A DNA stretch of 64,000 nt. Origin: Saprospiraceae bacterium. GTDB lineage: Bacteria; Bacteroidota; Bacteroidia; Chitinophagales; Saprospiraceae. The stretch covers positions 124,001 to 188,000 of the forward strand of contig JAEUUO010000007.1 of NCBI GenBank assembly GCA_016787575.1, in the 5' to 3' direction. The number at the start of each line of letters is the position of its first letter. Within the stretch, counting starts at the first letter, position 1. Positions 16,611-25,964 of this stretch are shown piece after piece. Position numbers and translations under genes: made by a program. A model generated the notes under the pieces. That model saw only the letters and a program-made list of their open reading frames with translations. It did not search any database and was not told the DNA's origin.

Positions 16611-19600
16611 ATGAATATTCAGTTAATTCTTATAAATCCTATAAGAAATCGCTTCGCGAGTATTTTGCTGTCTATTCTTTTTATACAAATTTTAGGTTTA
16701 GGGCAAACTGTTAAATTGCTGGTATTTGATCCAGTAACTGCCCAATTATGCCAATCTTCAATTGCCGGCAGCCAATTAATCAACAAAGGATCAACACCGA
16801 TTATCAATGGCCAACTCTGGCTTGAATTGCCCTCTGGAATTGAATATGTTCCCGGGACTGTGATTGGGGCTAATGAACTCAATGTTTCTCAATTAAATCG
16901 CGTGTCATTTCAAGTCAATCGGTTAAATGCATTCGATAGCCTGAAGATTCAAGTTTCCTTGCGATTTAAATGCAGTCTGTTTGATCAAATCAATCAATCC
17001 ATCAGTTTTAGCAACAAATGGGCATTTTACAGCACCGTAAGCGCTGATTCTGCAAGCTCTTTACAGCCTTATAAGATAGCTACGTCTTTTCTTGTTATAC
17101 AAGACGTCAATCCCATAAATACCCCAACTGGATCCAAAATTCAACGAACCATTCAAATCACCAATACGCGCTTAGGGTTTCTTGAATCCTTTATCTTTGA
17201 AGACCATCACGATCCTTTAAGCATCCATTCATCAAACGGAAAAACAATCCTGGATACGGATCGATTCTTAAAATTAGAGTTTTCAAAAGCAGATTTTGCG
17301 AATATTGGCGATCGTGACAGTTTATTTGAACGGGATGAGGTTTTAATAATAACAGAGGATATTGAACAAACATCCTGTGAAGTTGAAGTCATTCAATCAA
17401 AGTTCAATGCTTATTGGACTTGCTACCAGGATAGTTGTCAGAATTATGAAGAATACAGTTTAATTGATTTTTATCAGCCAGCACAATTAGCCAATTTAGA
17501 ATTTCAAAGCAATACTAACTATCCGAATTGCATTTGTTCGGATGATGGTGCTATTCAGGAATTAAGCATCCGAAATACAGGTCAACAGGTTGCTGACAGC
17601 ATCCGCATAATCCTCAGAACAAATACAAATCCAAGTTCACAAAATCCTTTTGGAATCTTAAGAACCAGCTTGAAATTGAGTGGGCCATCAACCATACTAG
17701 ATACCCAATTCATGGAACAAGTAAACTTATCTACCTGTAAAACTGCCGATGGGTATGCACTTGTTCAATTTAAATTGGCTCCGCTATTGCCTGGCCAGGA
17801 AGTTAAACTTTCTTTTAATTACATGACCTGCCTTGCTTGTCAAATTGAATCAAACATGTTTTGGTATTTTTCTTATGAATATGAGTCTCGATGTGTGCCA
17901 GGCAGTAAGAAAACTAACCTCAATGTGGCACGTGAAATAATTAATCCTTCCAAAAATTTTACGGTTGATTTCACTATTAAAGATGTGTTTGGAGAAGTGA
18001 CTGAAAACAAAAACTATTTGATTCAAAGCAAATTTAAATTCCCTAAAAATATATCCGATCAATTCCTGATTTTAAACTTTGCATTGCCATGCCCAATCCG
18101 GCTTGCCGACACCAGCTTTTTGTTAAATGGAAAAGCACCAATTCATAAACAAATATTGGATGATTCAAGTTTGATTCTTCAATTGACCTATGCTCCTCCA
18201 TTTGCTATGGATTTGGTTCATGAATTTCCAATTTTTCTTGATTGTAATTATTTATGCAAGACGCAAAATCAAAGCTTTTTCAATACACTCTTCCTTTCAT
18301 CCTGTCCAAATCAGCAACAACTCATTACAAGCCTGGCCGCAAAAATCTGTATTTTTGCACAATTAAGTTGCCCCGATAGAGAATATGATTGTGGCCCGTG
18401 CACAACGAATGTTTATAATTTTGAGGTAGAATGTAAAAAAATACCAGCGCATAAAGACAGTGTATTTGCATATCTGGAAGGCACTATAAAAACACATCGT
18501 AAAAATTATGGTTTTGCAGATTCAAATAATGATCGCTTTGTTGAAACGGCTCCTTTGGATTTTACTAAAGTGGCAACCAAGAAATTTATTACCGGTGATA
18601 CAATATTACATGAATATTTTACCAAGGTTGTAAAAGACAAATTCCAATTCAATTACGATTCAATTATATTTCTTGTAAGTTCCAATTTAAGTTACGACAC
18701 AGTTTATACTGAATTGGAAATATTTGATAACTCAACACAATTAAAATATAAATGCAATTATCCTTTATTCACAAACTATCAACAACCAGGAGGTATTCCA
18801 AACTGTGAATATACGATTGCAGCACGAACCGGATATGGCAGAGGCATAATGGTCCCAATTACGCCGGAACTCTTAAATCAATTTGGAGCCGGATTACCGG
18901 CAGGTTTTAAATTTGATCATGGAGATAGTATTCATGCTATCATTGTAGGACGAATCGCCAATTTTGTTGGTGAACGAATTGTGCAATTACCAATTAATTA
19001 CCGTGCATTTTTTATTGACAGAGCACATTTAACAGTCGACCCGTTTTCCTGTATGCACGAAATAGATACCATCATACAGGCTAGCCTGGGTATTTCTTTT
19101 GATCAAACATCAAATGACTTATTAATTTGCAATAATTATTTAGAATTAGCTCGGGCCACCATAAAAGGAACCAAGGAACTCAATAATTTTTTTCCCTTTG
19201 AATTTAGGCCATTTTATGGTTTAGATTCTTTCCGAATTCAAATAAACAATAACAACATTGTTGTTGATAGTTTTAGATTGGAGTTCTTCTATTCAGATTC
19301 AAGTGGAAACCAACTCCTTTTTGATAAACTATTAAAGGCCAGAAAACGTGGTGCTTTTTGGGAAATTCCACCAGATACTTTGGCAGCATATCGCTTTGAT
19401 GAATCATTTACGGTTCGAATTACTCCCTTTGCACATCTCACCGATTGCAAAACATTTACCAATGGATCGAGTACTTTATTTTCCAGCTATTATATCAACG
19501 GAATCCAACAAACCAAGTTCTATGAGATAAACATGATCTCAAAATTTTATGAGAGATTCTTATATTCAAGAGCCAACACTATAGCAATTTATAATGGAAA

Positions 19601-22178
19601 TGATCATTTCAGCTTTTCTTCAAAAATTCTGTTTGGTTCTTCAAGTAAAATTTCAGCAAATGTCCTTATTTCTAATTTAAAAATTCCAGGCGGTTTTAAT
19701 TTTGAAATTATTTCAAACAGCAATTCCATAAAAAATATTCGATTCCAGATAAATCCGAATGGCCAAATTATTAAAATTGATAGTACTCACTTTATTTTGA
19801 ACGGATTAAAACCATTGCAAAATTATCAATTAAACATACAAGCTGATTTCCTTGCTTGTGAGAAAGACAGTATCCTTCTCATCAGTCGCTGGTTTTGCGA
19901 AGGTCAGGACACTTTATTACAAGACCCTTGCAATGTAGATACATTTGTTTTTATCATACTTCCGGATCTGCCACAACTCGAATTGGACTTAAATCAATTA
20001 CAAAAGGAGGTCTTACTTTGCGATACGTTACCGGAAATTCAATTGGAACTATACAATGCAGACAAAGGTGCGGCATTTGATATTTTACTAAATTGCTCAA
20101 TACCGCCTGGTATAGATTTGGTTAATGCAGTTTATAGTTATCCAAAAGGCAGTCCATTTAAACCATTGCCAGCACCTAATTTGGTTTCACCTGGATTACT
20201 TCAATGGCAATTCGCAGATTTCCTCCCACAAATCCAGGCCAATGGATTAGCTGGCATTGGCAATGCTCCTAATAACAGCATCCAAATAAAATTAAAATTG
20301 TTGACCAGCTGTAAATCCATAGTAAATGGTTTTCCGGAATTTGAATTTAAGGGATTAGATGCATGCAAGCGACCGACCAACTCAATTTTGAAAACCGGAC
20401 AATTGATCAAAATAAGTGGCTTGGAGATTCCACTAAAATATACTGTAAATTTTGATGTAGATTCTTTAGTAAATTGTGTGGATGAGTTTCAGGTACATGT
20501 AAATCTTTTAAGAAATGAAATAACAAGTCCGGGTGATAGCCTCATGATCTTTATACCGGATGCATTGGGATATATACTCCATTCAATAATTCCTATAAAA
20601 AATTTCATACAACAAAATCCAATACAAATCAAAGAAAATGGGTTTACTATTTTGTATTTTAAGATTCCTGAAAATATTGCTCCTCTTGACAGCATTCAAT
20701 TTATTTTTAGATTGAATGGCTTGCTTCAATTGCAATGTCAGGAATTTCAGATTCAATTAATTTGCTTTCGAAATGTAACAACTAAATGCAACACCACGCA
20801 AGAATTTTGTCCGGTTTTTATTGAGTCCGGCATGGATAAACGTACATTTAAACTGAAATCACCTGCCATACAAATAGACAGTTTAAACATCTTCCCTTCC
20901 AATGATAGCATCCGGCAATTCTTAAGCTTTTTATTCACTTTACAAGGCGCTCAATTAATACAAGAAGATAAACTTTGTTTCAGGCTGATTGCAGATTTGA
21001 ATTCAAATCAAAAAATTGATGCAACTGATCAAACAATCACACGCATTTGTTTAAATCGCAGCCATTTTACTAAAGACAGCAGCTATTATTTTGATAGCAT
21101 TCCATTCGAATTCGCAGGTAAAGTTTGTGATTTTTTAATGGTTACCGATAATTGTTTGTGCTATTCAGATACATTGGCTCTGCATATCAATCAAACAACA
21201 GAACTAAATTATACATTTAATATGTGTGCAGGTGACAGCCTGCTCCTGGGCATCACTGCAAATCCAAAGGCACGTTATTTTTGGACAAATGGATCTACAG
21301 ATTGCGATAGTTGTAGTTTGTTTCATTTTCATTCGGATTTAAATTTAAAAAAGGATACAACTTTAGTTTGGAGTTTACTGGAATCCTTCCCCGATCAATG
21401 CAACCGAATGATTCACTACAAAGTGCTTATCCATAAACTTCCTGAAAATAAAATCTATAATTATGAATTATGTCCAGGTGAACTCGTAATGCTGGACGCT
21501 GGAAACAGGAAAAATTATACATGGTCCGGTTCTTCTATAACAGATCATTTTTCCTATCAACAAATACTAAGAATTTGGAATGATGAGAAGATTTTACTAA
21601 ACTACAAAGATTCGTTTGCATGCCTGGGTACTGACAGCTTTTATTTGAATGTTTTAAAAGATACTGGAACCATCCGATTCATTGGTGACAGCGTTTTGTT
21701 TTCAGGCAAAACAGCTGTGTTTTGTATTGAAGGAGGTGTAAAGTATTATTGGGAATCCGGTGAATTAATTGATTGTTCCACGTGTCCTTGCATTTCCATC
21801 ATTCCTAAAAATGATTTTAGTTTAAAAGTAACTGTATTGGATGAATTTAATTGTCCGCATATATTTCAAATTAATCTAAAGGTTTTGTTCCCGGATTGTG
21901 ACTCCAGTACGGTGTTTATCCCAAATGCATTTTCACCCAATCAAGATGGTCACAATGACCTGCTTTTTGTAAGAGGAAATAATATCAATCAGATTTATTT
22001 GTTGATTTACAATCGATGGGGAGAAAAAGTATTTGAATCCAAGCAACTGAATTTTGGATGGGATGGAAGTTACAAAGGAAAAAAGTTAAGTCCGGATGTT
22101 TTTGCTTATTATCTGGAAGTACAATGCATTGGAGGTAAAAGTTATTCAAAAAAAGGAAACATCAGTTTATTAAAATAA
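16611..22178 (+). CDS. Giant secreted protein with gliding-motility-type (T9SS type B) C-terminal domain
   Basis: The ATG at 16611 is preferred over the TTG one codon earlier. The 1855-residue product has a signal peptide (about 1-33, ending GLGQ) and ends in a CHU_C/type B sorting domain: VFIPNAFSPNQDGHNDLL, IYNRWGEKVFES, GWDGSYKGK, FAYYLEV. Type B proteins are secreted by T9SS and often kept near the surface. The long middle is made of beta-rich DUF11-like segments describing no known enzyme, with many spaced cysteines (for example CGPCTT and CDSCS) that could form disulfides or bind a ligand. No catalytic motif is visible. An adhesin or surface-matrix role is plausible. It stops 6 bp before the converging peptidase gene with no obvious terminator between. 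Confidence 0.85.
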   Translation: MNIQLILINPIRNRFASILLSILFIQILGLGQTVKLLVFDPVTAQLCQSSIAGSQLINKGSTPIINGQLWLELPSGIEYVPGTVIGANELNVSQLNRVSFQVNRLNAFDSLKIQVSLRFKCSLFDQINQSISFSNKWAFYSTVSADSASSLQPYKIATSFLVIQDVNPINTPTGSKIQRTIQITNTRLGFLESFIFEDHHDPLSIHSSNGKTILDTDRFLKLEFSKADFANIGDRDSLFERDEVLIITEDIEQTSCEVEVIQSKFNAYWTCYQDSCQNYEEYSLIDFYQPAQLANLEFQSNTNYPNCICSDDGAIQELSIRNTGQQVADSIRIILRTNTNPSSQNPFGILRTSLKLSGPSTILDTQFMEQVNLSTCKTADGYALVQFKLAPLLPGQEVKLSFNYMTCLACQIESNMFWYFSYEYESRCVPGSKKTNLNVAREIINPSKNFTVDFTIKDVFGEVTENKNYLIQSKFKFPKNISDQFLILNFALPCPIRLADTSFLLNGKAPIHKQILDDSSLILQLTYAPPFAMDLVHEFPIFLDCNYLCKTQNQSFFNTLFLSSCPNQQQLITSLAAKICIFAQLSCPDREYDCGPCTTNVYNFEVECKKIPAHKDSVFAYLEGTIKTHRKNYGFADSNNDRFVETAPLDFTKVATKKFITGDTILHEYFTKVVKDKFQFNYDSIIFLVSSNLSYDTVYTELEIFDNSTQLKYKCNYPLFTNYQQPGGIPNCEYTIAARTGYGRGIMVPITPELLNQFGAGLPAGFKFDHGDSIHAIIVGRIANFVGERIVQLPINYRAFFIDRAHLTVDPFSCMHEIDTIIQASLGISFDQTSNDLLICNNYLELARATIKGTKELNNFFPFEFRPFYGLDSFRIQINNNNIVVDSFRLEFFYSDSSGNQLLFDKLLKARKRGAFWEIPPDTLAAYRFDESFTVRITPFAHLTDCKTFTNGSSTLFSSYYINGIQQTKFYEINMISKFYERFLYSRANTIAIYNGNDHFSFSSKILFGSSSKISANVLISNLKIPGGFNFEIISNSNSIKNIRFQINPNGQIIKIDSTHFILNGLKPLQNYQLNIQADFLACEKDSILLISRWFCEGQDTLLQDPCNVDTFVFIILPDLPQLELDLNQLQKEVLLCDTLPEIQLELYNADKGAAFDILLNCSIPPGIDLVNAVYSYPKGSPFKPLPAPNLVSPGLLQWQFADFLPQIQANGLAGIGNAPNNSIQIKLKLLTSCKSIVNGFPEFEFKGLDACKRPTNSILKTGQLIKISGLEIPLKYTVNFDVDSLVNCVDEFQVHVNLLRNEITSPGDSLMIFIPDALGYILHSIIPIKNFIQQNPIQIKENGFTILYFKIPENIAPLDSIQFIFRLNGLLQLQCQEFQIQLICFRNVTTKCNTTQEFCPVFIESGMDKRTFKLKSPAIQIDSLNIFPSNDSIRQFLSFLFTLQGAQLIQEDKLCFRLIADLNSNQKIDATDQTITRICLNRSHFTKDSSYYFDSIPFEFAGKVCDFLMVTDNCLCYSDTLALHINQTTELNYTFNMCAGDSLLLGITANPKARYFWTNGSTDCDSCSLFHFHSDLNLKKDTTLVWSLLESFPDQCNRMIHYKVLIHKLPENKIYNYELCPGELVMLDAGNRKNYTWSGSSITDHFSYQQILRIWNDEKILLNYKDSFACLGTDSFYLNVLKDTGTIRFIGDSVLFSGKTAVFCIEGGVKYYWESGELIDCSTCPCISIIPKNDFSLKVTVLDEFNCPHIFQINLKVLFPDCDSSTVFIPNAFSPNQDGHNDLLFVRGNNINQIYLLIYNRWGEKVFESKQLNFGWDGSYKGKKLSPDVFAYYLEVQCIGGKSYSKKGNISLLK

Positions 22179-22184
22179 TCGATT

Positions 22185-23204
22185 TTAATTTCCATTTGTT
22201 TTTAACCAGGAAATCAAACCAGGAAAATAGCTGTCTTGGTCATCCCACATACACATATGACTTCCATTGGGACATAATAGAAATTGCCCCTTTTGGACCT
22301 GACTTGCAACCCATCTCATGTGTTCAGGATCCATAGTATCATGATTAGCCCCAATTACCAAGGTAGGTACTCTAATTTGAGCTAAGTCTTTTGTAACATC
22401 CCAGGTCTCCAGATTTCCCGAAAGTCCAAACTCACTAGGTCCTTGCATCATGGTATAAATGGTATTGTTTATCTTGGCAAATGCCCGATTTACTGCATCT
22501 GGCCATTCATTCAAAGGCATTCTTAAAATGTGCTTCATATAAAAATTAGGCATTAATAATTCCATGTACCTGGGATTAGCAAAGTCCTTTTTAGATTCAA
22601 TTTCACGGACCTCTTTGAGAACTACCGGATCCATTTGCTTTGCCAAAACATCTTCAGCATATTTACCATAAGCCGGTGCACTCATCATCATATTGGATAT
22701 AATCAAGCCCTTTAAATGCTCCTGATATTTAAGAGCGTATTGGGCTGCGAGAATGCCTCCCCAGGAATGTCCAAGTAGAAAAAAATTATCCTTATCAAGA
22801 TTAAGTGCTTTTCTTACGGATTCAACTTCCTCAACAAATCTATCCAATACCCACAAGCTGCTGTCCGTAGGCTGATCAGAATATGCAGAGCCCAATTGGT
22901 CGTAATAGTAAAATTCAATGCCTTCTTTTGGAAAGAAACTTTCGAAGGATTCAAAATATTCATGAGTTGCACCTGGACCTCCATGCAATAACAAGACTTT
23001 TATTTTCGGATTATTGCCAATTCGCTTAGTCCATACCTTGTGTTTTCCGCTGTCAACAGAAATTAAGCGCACCCCGCCCGATTTTATACCTTGCTCAGCC
23101 AAATCATTGTATAAAGTCAAGGTATCTTCCTTTGAATTGTGTTGATCCTTCGGTTGACAAGAAGCAACTAAAAACAATAGCACTAAAAAAATTACTTGTT
23201 TCAT
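22185..23204 (-). CDS. Proline iminopeptidase-family (S33) alpha/beta-hydrolase lipoprotein
   Basis: This 339-residue protein has a lipoprotein signal (MKQVIFLVLLFLVASC, Cys about 16) and the alpha/beta-hydrolase features of S33 proline iminopeptidases: HGGPGATHEYF (oxyanion), YYYDQLGSAYSDQP, the nucleophile elbow GHSWGG, an acid in GANHDTMDPEH and the catalytic His in GSHMCMWDD. Members remove N-terminal proline from peptides. The lipid anchor places this one in the periplasm or outer membrane, perhaps scavenging peptides. Related hydrolases of other specificity share these motifs. It converges on the giant T9SS gene and diverges from the sigma factor gene. Confidence 0.86.
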   Translation of the reverse strand: MKQVIFLVLLFLVASCQPKDQHNSKEDTLTLYNDLAEQGIKSGGVRLISVDSGKHKVWTKRIGNNPKIKVLLLHGGPGATHEYFESFESFFPKEGIEFYYYDQLGSAYSDQPTDSSLWVLDRFVEEVESVRKALNLDKDNFFLLGHSWGGILAAQYALKYQEHLKGLIISNMMMSAPAYGKYAEDVLAKQMDPVVLKEVREIESKKDFANPRYMELLMPNFYMKHILRMPLNEWPDAVNRAFAKINNTIYTMMQGPSEFGLSGNLETWDVTKDLAQIRVPTLVIGANHDTMDPEHMRWVASQVQKGQFLLCPNGSHMCMWDDQDSYFPGLISWLKTNGN

Positions 23205-23386
23205 CTTATAAATTATTTTTTAAAACCAGCCTCAAAAGTTAAATTATCAAATTGCCTCAACGTCCAGATTTGAATCGAAGCATTCTGTGCAATTCAAAAT
23301 TACTCAAATATAATGGCCAATGGTATATTTAGAATTACGTACTACAGTTTAATCCGGATTTCAATTAAAACATATCTGGCTTTTTT

Positions 23387-23394
23387 TATCTTTG
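23387..23394 (+). promoter_or_regulatory. Possible -7 promoter element of the ECF sigma gene
   Basis: TATCTTTG is a full match to TAnnTTTG, 69 bp upstream of the sigma factor start. No -33 TTG is at ideal spacing. The 258-bp divergent intergenic region holds nothing else that I can identify. Confidence 0.4.
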
Positions 23395-23462
23395 GATGAA
23401 TTTTATAAGTTCTTAAGAATATTTTATAAGGAATTGATTTTCAATATATAAATAAAAATCAA

Positions 23463-24008
23463 TTGGATACGACGACTCTAATCGAACAATTGCAAAAAGG
23501 TGAAAATGCAGCCTTTGAGTATTTGTACGAACATTATGCTGCAACACTTTTTGGGATAATTAAGCGCATCGTGAGCAATGAATTAGATGCTGAAAACTTA
23601 CTTCAAGATTGTTTCGTTAAAATTTGGCGGTATATTGGCAATTATGAGGCAGAAAAAGGCAGTTTGGCTACCTGGCTAATAAACATTGCCCGAAATACTG
23701 CTATTGATCATACAAGATCGAAACATTTTATAAGGGAAACTAAAAACCAAACTTTGGATTCTCTCGTATCTATTGAAAGCCGGAGTCTATCTGTTTCACA
23801 ACAGGTTGAAACCATTGATTTACGTCAACTTGTTTTAAAAATAGAACCCTCCTGCAGAAAGGTATTGGAATGGATGTATTTTGATGGAATGACACAACAA
23901 GAAATTGCTGAAGAATATGCCATTCCGCTGGGAACTGTAAAGACGCGTGCCCGAAATGGACTTAAAGAACTGAGGGAATTATTTACCCAATCAAACTCAA
24001 TACAATAA
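23463..24008 (+). CDS. ECF-type RNA polymerase sigma factor
   Basis: This 181-residue protein contains sigma-70 region 2 (AAFEYLYEHYAATLFGIIKRI, DAENLLQDCFVKIW, then GSLATWLINIARNTAIDHTRSK) and region 4 (YFDGMTQQEIAEEYAIPLGTVKTRARNGLKEL). It therefore directs RNA polymerase to a special promoter set. The start is TTG; no in-frame ATG or GTG precedes it before a stop, and the protein is full length from here. The next gene, 15 bp downstream with a GTG start, encodes a cupin protein of ChrR type that probably acts as its anti-sigma factor. The signal sensed is unknown. Confidence 0.88.
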   Translation: MDTTTLIEQLQKGENAAFEYLYEHYAATLFGIIKRIVSNELDAENLLQDCFVKIWRYIGNYEAEKGSLATWLINIARNTAIDHTRSKHFIRETKNQTLDSLVSIESRSLSVSQQVETIDLRQLVLKIEPSCRKVLEWMYFDGMTQQEIAEEYAIPLGTVKTRARNGLKELRELFTQSNSIQ

Positions 24009-24023
24009 TTTTAAAAAATTAAG

Positions 24024-24593
24024 GTGGAACAAGATTTAAATATAGATAGAAAGAAAATTTCTGAATGGATTGAAAATACCGATTCAGCCTTAATTCAGCA
24101 AACGGAATCTGCGCTGGAACAATTTGCACACTGCTTTCAGCTTACCCCATCCACCCAAGTTATGAAGAACATCCTGACTACCATTTCCGACTTGAATGCC
24201 TGTCGGCAATACATTGACTTAAAAAATCCACCTTTGCTTTCTGAAAAATCTAATCTCCTCGATTGGACTACGGCTTTAAAAGGCATCGAACCACCGAATG
24301 ATTATAATGACATTCATTTGGAGCCCATTCATCAGACTGATACCGTTCAATTGTTTGTAGCATGGGTTCGCAAAATGGTTCCTGAAGAAGTGCACCACGA
24401 TTTATTGGAAAGTTTTATGATTTTGGAAGGAAGTTGTATCTGCCATATTAAAGACATTAACGGCAAAGAAAGAAAAGTTTCCATGAAGGCAGGAGATTAT
24501 ATTACCATGCAAATTGGTGACGAACACACGATTGAAGTTACTTCCGATAAACCGACCAAAGCCATTCTACAATGGCTGAAAATTGCTGCTTGA
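24024..24593 (+). CDS. Cupin-domain probable anti-sigma factor (ChrR-like)
   Basis: The start is GTG with an AAGG just upstream. The 189-residue product has a helical N-terminal half (about 1-85), as in anti-sigma domains, and a cupin C-terminal half (about 110-185): HHDLLESFMILEGSC, AGDYITMQIGDEHTIEV. The cupin His/Glu pattern suggests metal or small-ligand binding. Position directly after the ECF sigma gene and the two-part layout suggest a ChrR/cupin anti-sigma factor that releases the sigma when its ligand or oxidant binds. The classical ChrR zinc motif (HxxxCxxC) is not evident in the N-terminal half, so this is inference. Confidence 0.7.
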   Translation: MEQDLNIDRKKISEWIENTDSALIQQTESALEQFAHCFQLTPSTQVMKNILTTISDLNACRQYIDLKNPPLLSEKSNLLDWTTALKGIEPPNDYNDIHLEPIHQTDTVQLFVAWVRKMVPEEVHHDLLESFMILEGSCICHIKDINGKERKVSMKAGDYITMQIGDEHTIEVTSDKPTKAILQWLKIAA

Positions 24594-24610
24594 TTTGAAT
24601 GTCAATATTC

Positions 24611-24640
24611 TTTTTTTATCGTATTTTTGCGATAAAAAAA
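24611..24640 (+). promoter_or_regulatory. Inverted-repeat operator overlapping the arsR -7 promoter element
   Basis: A perfect 11-bp inverted repeat (TTTTTTTATCG / CGATAAAAAAA) has an 8-bp centre that is itself TATTTTTG, a full match to the Bacteroidota -7 element TAnnTTTG. It ends one base before the arsR ATG. Its TTTTATCG half recurs at the site before arsM. Repressor binding here would block arsR transcription. Confidence 0.7.
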
Positions 24641-24641
24641 T

Positions 24642-24974
24642 ATGGGTGCCAGTAAAACAGAATTATTTTCAAAGAGTGAATTGAAATTAGCAAGCTTTGC
24701 CAAAGCTTTGGCGCACCCAGCCCGAATTGCTATCCTTAAACTATTGCTAAAGAAACAACAATGTATCTGTGGTGACCTTGTAAATGAAATTCAACTGGCT
24801 CAAAGTACAATTAGCCAACACCTAAACGAGTTAAAGAAAGCTGGAATTATTCAAGGTACCATCGAGGGTCCAGCTGTTTGCTATTGCATTGACCCCAAAG
24901 AATGGTCTTCCATGAGTGAAATATTGGGTAAATTTATAGGTACTGCACAAAAATCAAAAAATAATTGCTGTTGA
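24642..24974 (+). CDS. arsR: ArsR-family metalloregulatory repressor
   Basis: This 110-residue winged-helix repressor has [16 protein letters not shown], a Cys pair CICGDLV (about C41 and C43) at the position of the arsenic-binding motif of classical ArsR (ELCVCDL), the recognition helix [20 protein letters not shown] and a wing. Further cysteines lie in VCYCID and in the NNCC tail. It probably binds arsenite or a similar soft metalloid and then leaves its operator. The arsM gene follows on the same strand after 45 bp and has a second copy of the operator, so each gene has its own controlled promoter. Confidence 0.86.
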   Translation: MGASKTELFSKSELKLASFAKALAHPARIAILKLLLKKQQCICGDLVNEIQLAQSTISQHLNELKKAGIIQGTIEGPAVCYCIDPKEWSSMSEILGKFIGTAQKSKNNCC

Positions 24975-24983
24975 TCGAAACCT

Positions 24984-25004
24984 TTTATCGTAATATTACG
25001 TTTT
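24984..25004 (+). promoter_or_regulatory. Second ArsR-type operator before arsM
   Basis: TTTTATCG is followed by the overlapping 12-bp palindrome CGTAATATTACG (24989-25000). The first half is the same as in the arsR operator, and TACGTTTT (24997-25004) is a near match to a -7 element, so the site again overlaps the promoter. Confidence 0.6.
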
Positions 25005-25019
25005 AATAAAAAACTAATT

Positions 25020-25865
25020 ATGAAAACAGATAAGGACATCAAAGAAATGGTTCGCCAGAAATATTCAGAAATCGCTTTGCAAGACAAAGATTCAAACCAA
25101 AGTTCCTGCTGTGGGGCATCGTGTTGCAGTACCGAAGTTTACAACATCATGACCGACGATTATTCGAATGTGAAGGGTTATGAAAAAGACGCAGATCTTG
25201 GGCTCGGTTGCGGACTACCAACTGCTTTTGCAAAAATCAAACAGGGCGATGTTGTTTTAGACTTAGGTTCAGGTGCAGGCAATGATTGCTTTGTTGCCCG
25301 ATCAGAAACAGGCCCGGGCGGAAAAGTCATTGGCATTGATTTTACTGAGGCAATGATTGACAGGGCACGTCAAAATGCTGATAAACTAGGATATCACAAT
25401 GTAGAATTTCGACAAGGAGACATCGAGCAAATGCCAATAGCTGACAACTCGATAGATGTTGTCGTTAGCAATTGTGTGTTAAATTTAGTTCCAAATAAAA
25501 AACAGGTTTTTTCTGAAATTTACCGTGTTTTGAAACCTGGAGGACATTTTAGCATTTCAGACATTGTGTTATTTGGTCAACTTCCTGAAAAAGTACTTGA
25601 AAGTGCGGAAATGTACGCAGGATGTGTTTCTGGTGCTATTCAAAAACAAGTATATTTAGATCACATAAAAGAATTGGAATTTGAAAATATACAAATTCAA
25701 AAAGAAAAAGCAATTCTAATTCCTGATGACATTTTAGTCAACTATCTTGACAAAAATCAATTAGACCAATATCATTCAGGAGCTTATGGCATAGAAAGCA
25801 TTACTGTGTTTGCCTCTAAACCAAAATCTAAAGCGAGTTGCTGTGCTCCGGGATGTTGCAGTTAA
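25020..25865 (+). CDS. arsM: Arsenite S-adenosylmethionine methyltransferase
   Basis: This 281-residue class I methyltransferase converts arsenite to methylated arsenicals using SAM. The SAM-binding motif is DLGSGAGND (about 81-89). Three cysteines sit where ArsM needs its arsenic ligands: C64 in GLGCGLPT, C152 in SNCVLNL and C202 in YAGCVSGA. Extra Cys clusters lie at both ends (SSCCGASCC near 29-36 and SCCAPGCC at the C-terminus), as in many bacterial ArsM proteins. It lies downstream of arsR behind its own operator. No arsenite efflux gene or arsenate reductase is in the window. Confidence 0.93.
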   Translation: MKTDKDIKEMVRQKYSEIALQDKDSNQSSCCGASCCSTEVYNIMTDDYSNVKGYEKDADLGLGCGLPTAFAKIKQGDVVLDLGSGAGNDCFVARSETGPGGKVIGIDFTEAMIDRARQNADKLGYHNVEFRQGDIEQMPIADNSIDVVVSNCVLNLVPNKKQVFSEIYRVLKPGGHFSISDIVLFGQLPEKVLESAEMYAGCVSGAIQKQVYLDHIKELEFENIQIQKEKAILIPDDILVNYLDKNQLDQYHSGAYGIESITVFASKPKSKASCCAPGCCS

Positions 25866-25964
25866 AATAAGTATTCAAACAAATAAATGTGTTACATTTA
25901 GGGAAGAAGATTCATCCTATAAATTTTCTGCTTTTATCGAATCAGCTTCAAATGAATTAATTGA

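Noticed and set aside
24611..24640. Terminator of the cupin gene
   Set aside because: The inverted repeat could fold, but its centre is a -7 promoter element, it abuts the arsR start, and the half-site recurs before arsM, so an operator is the better reading.
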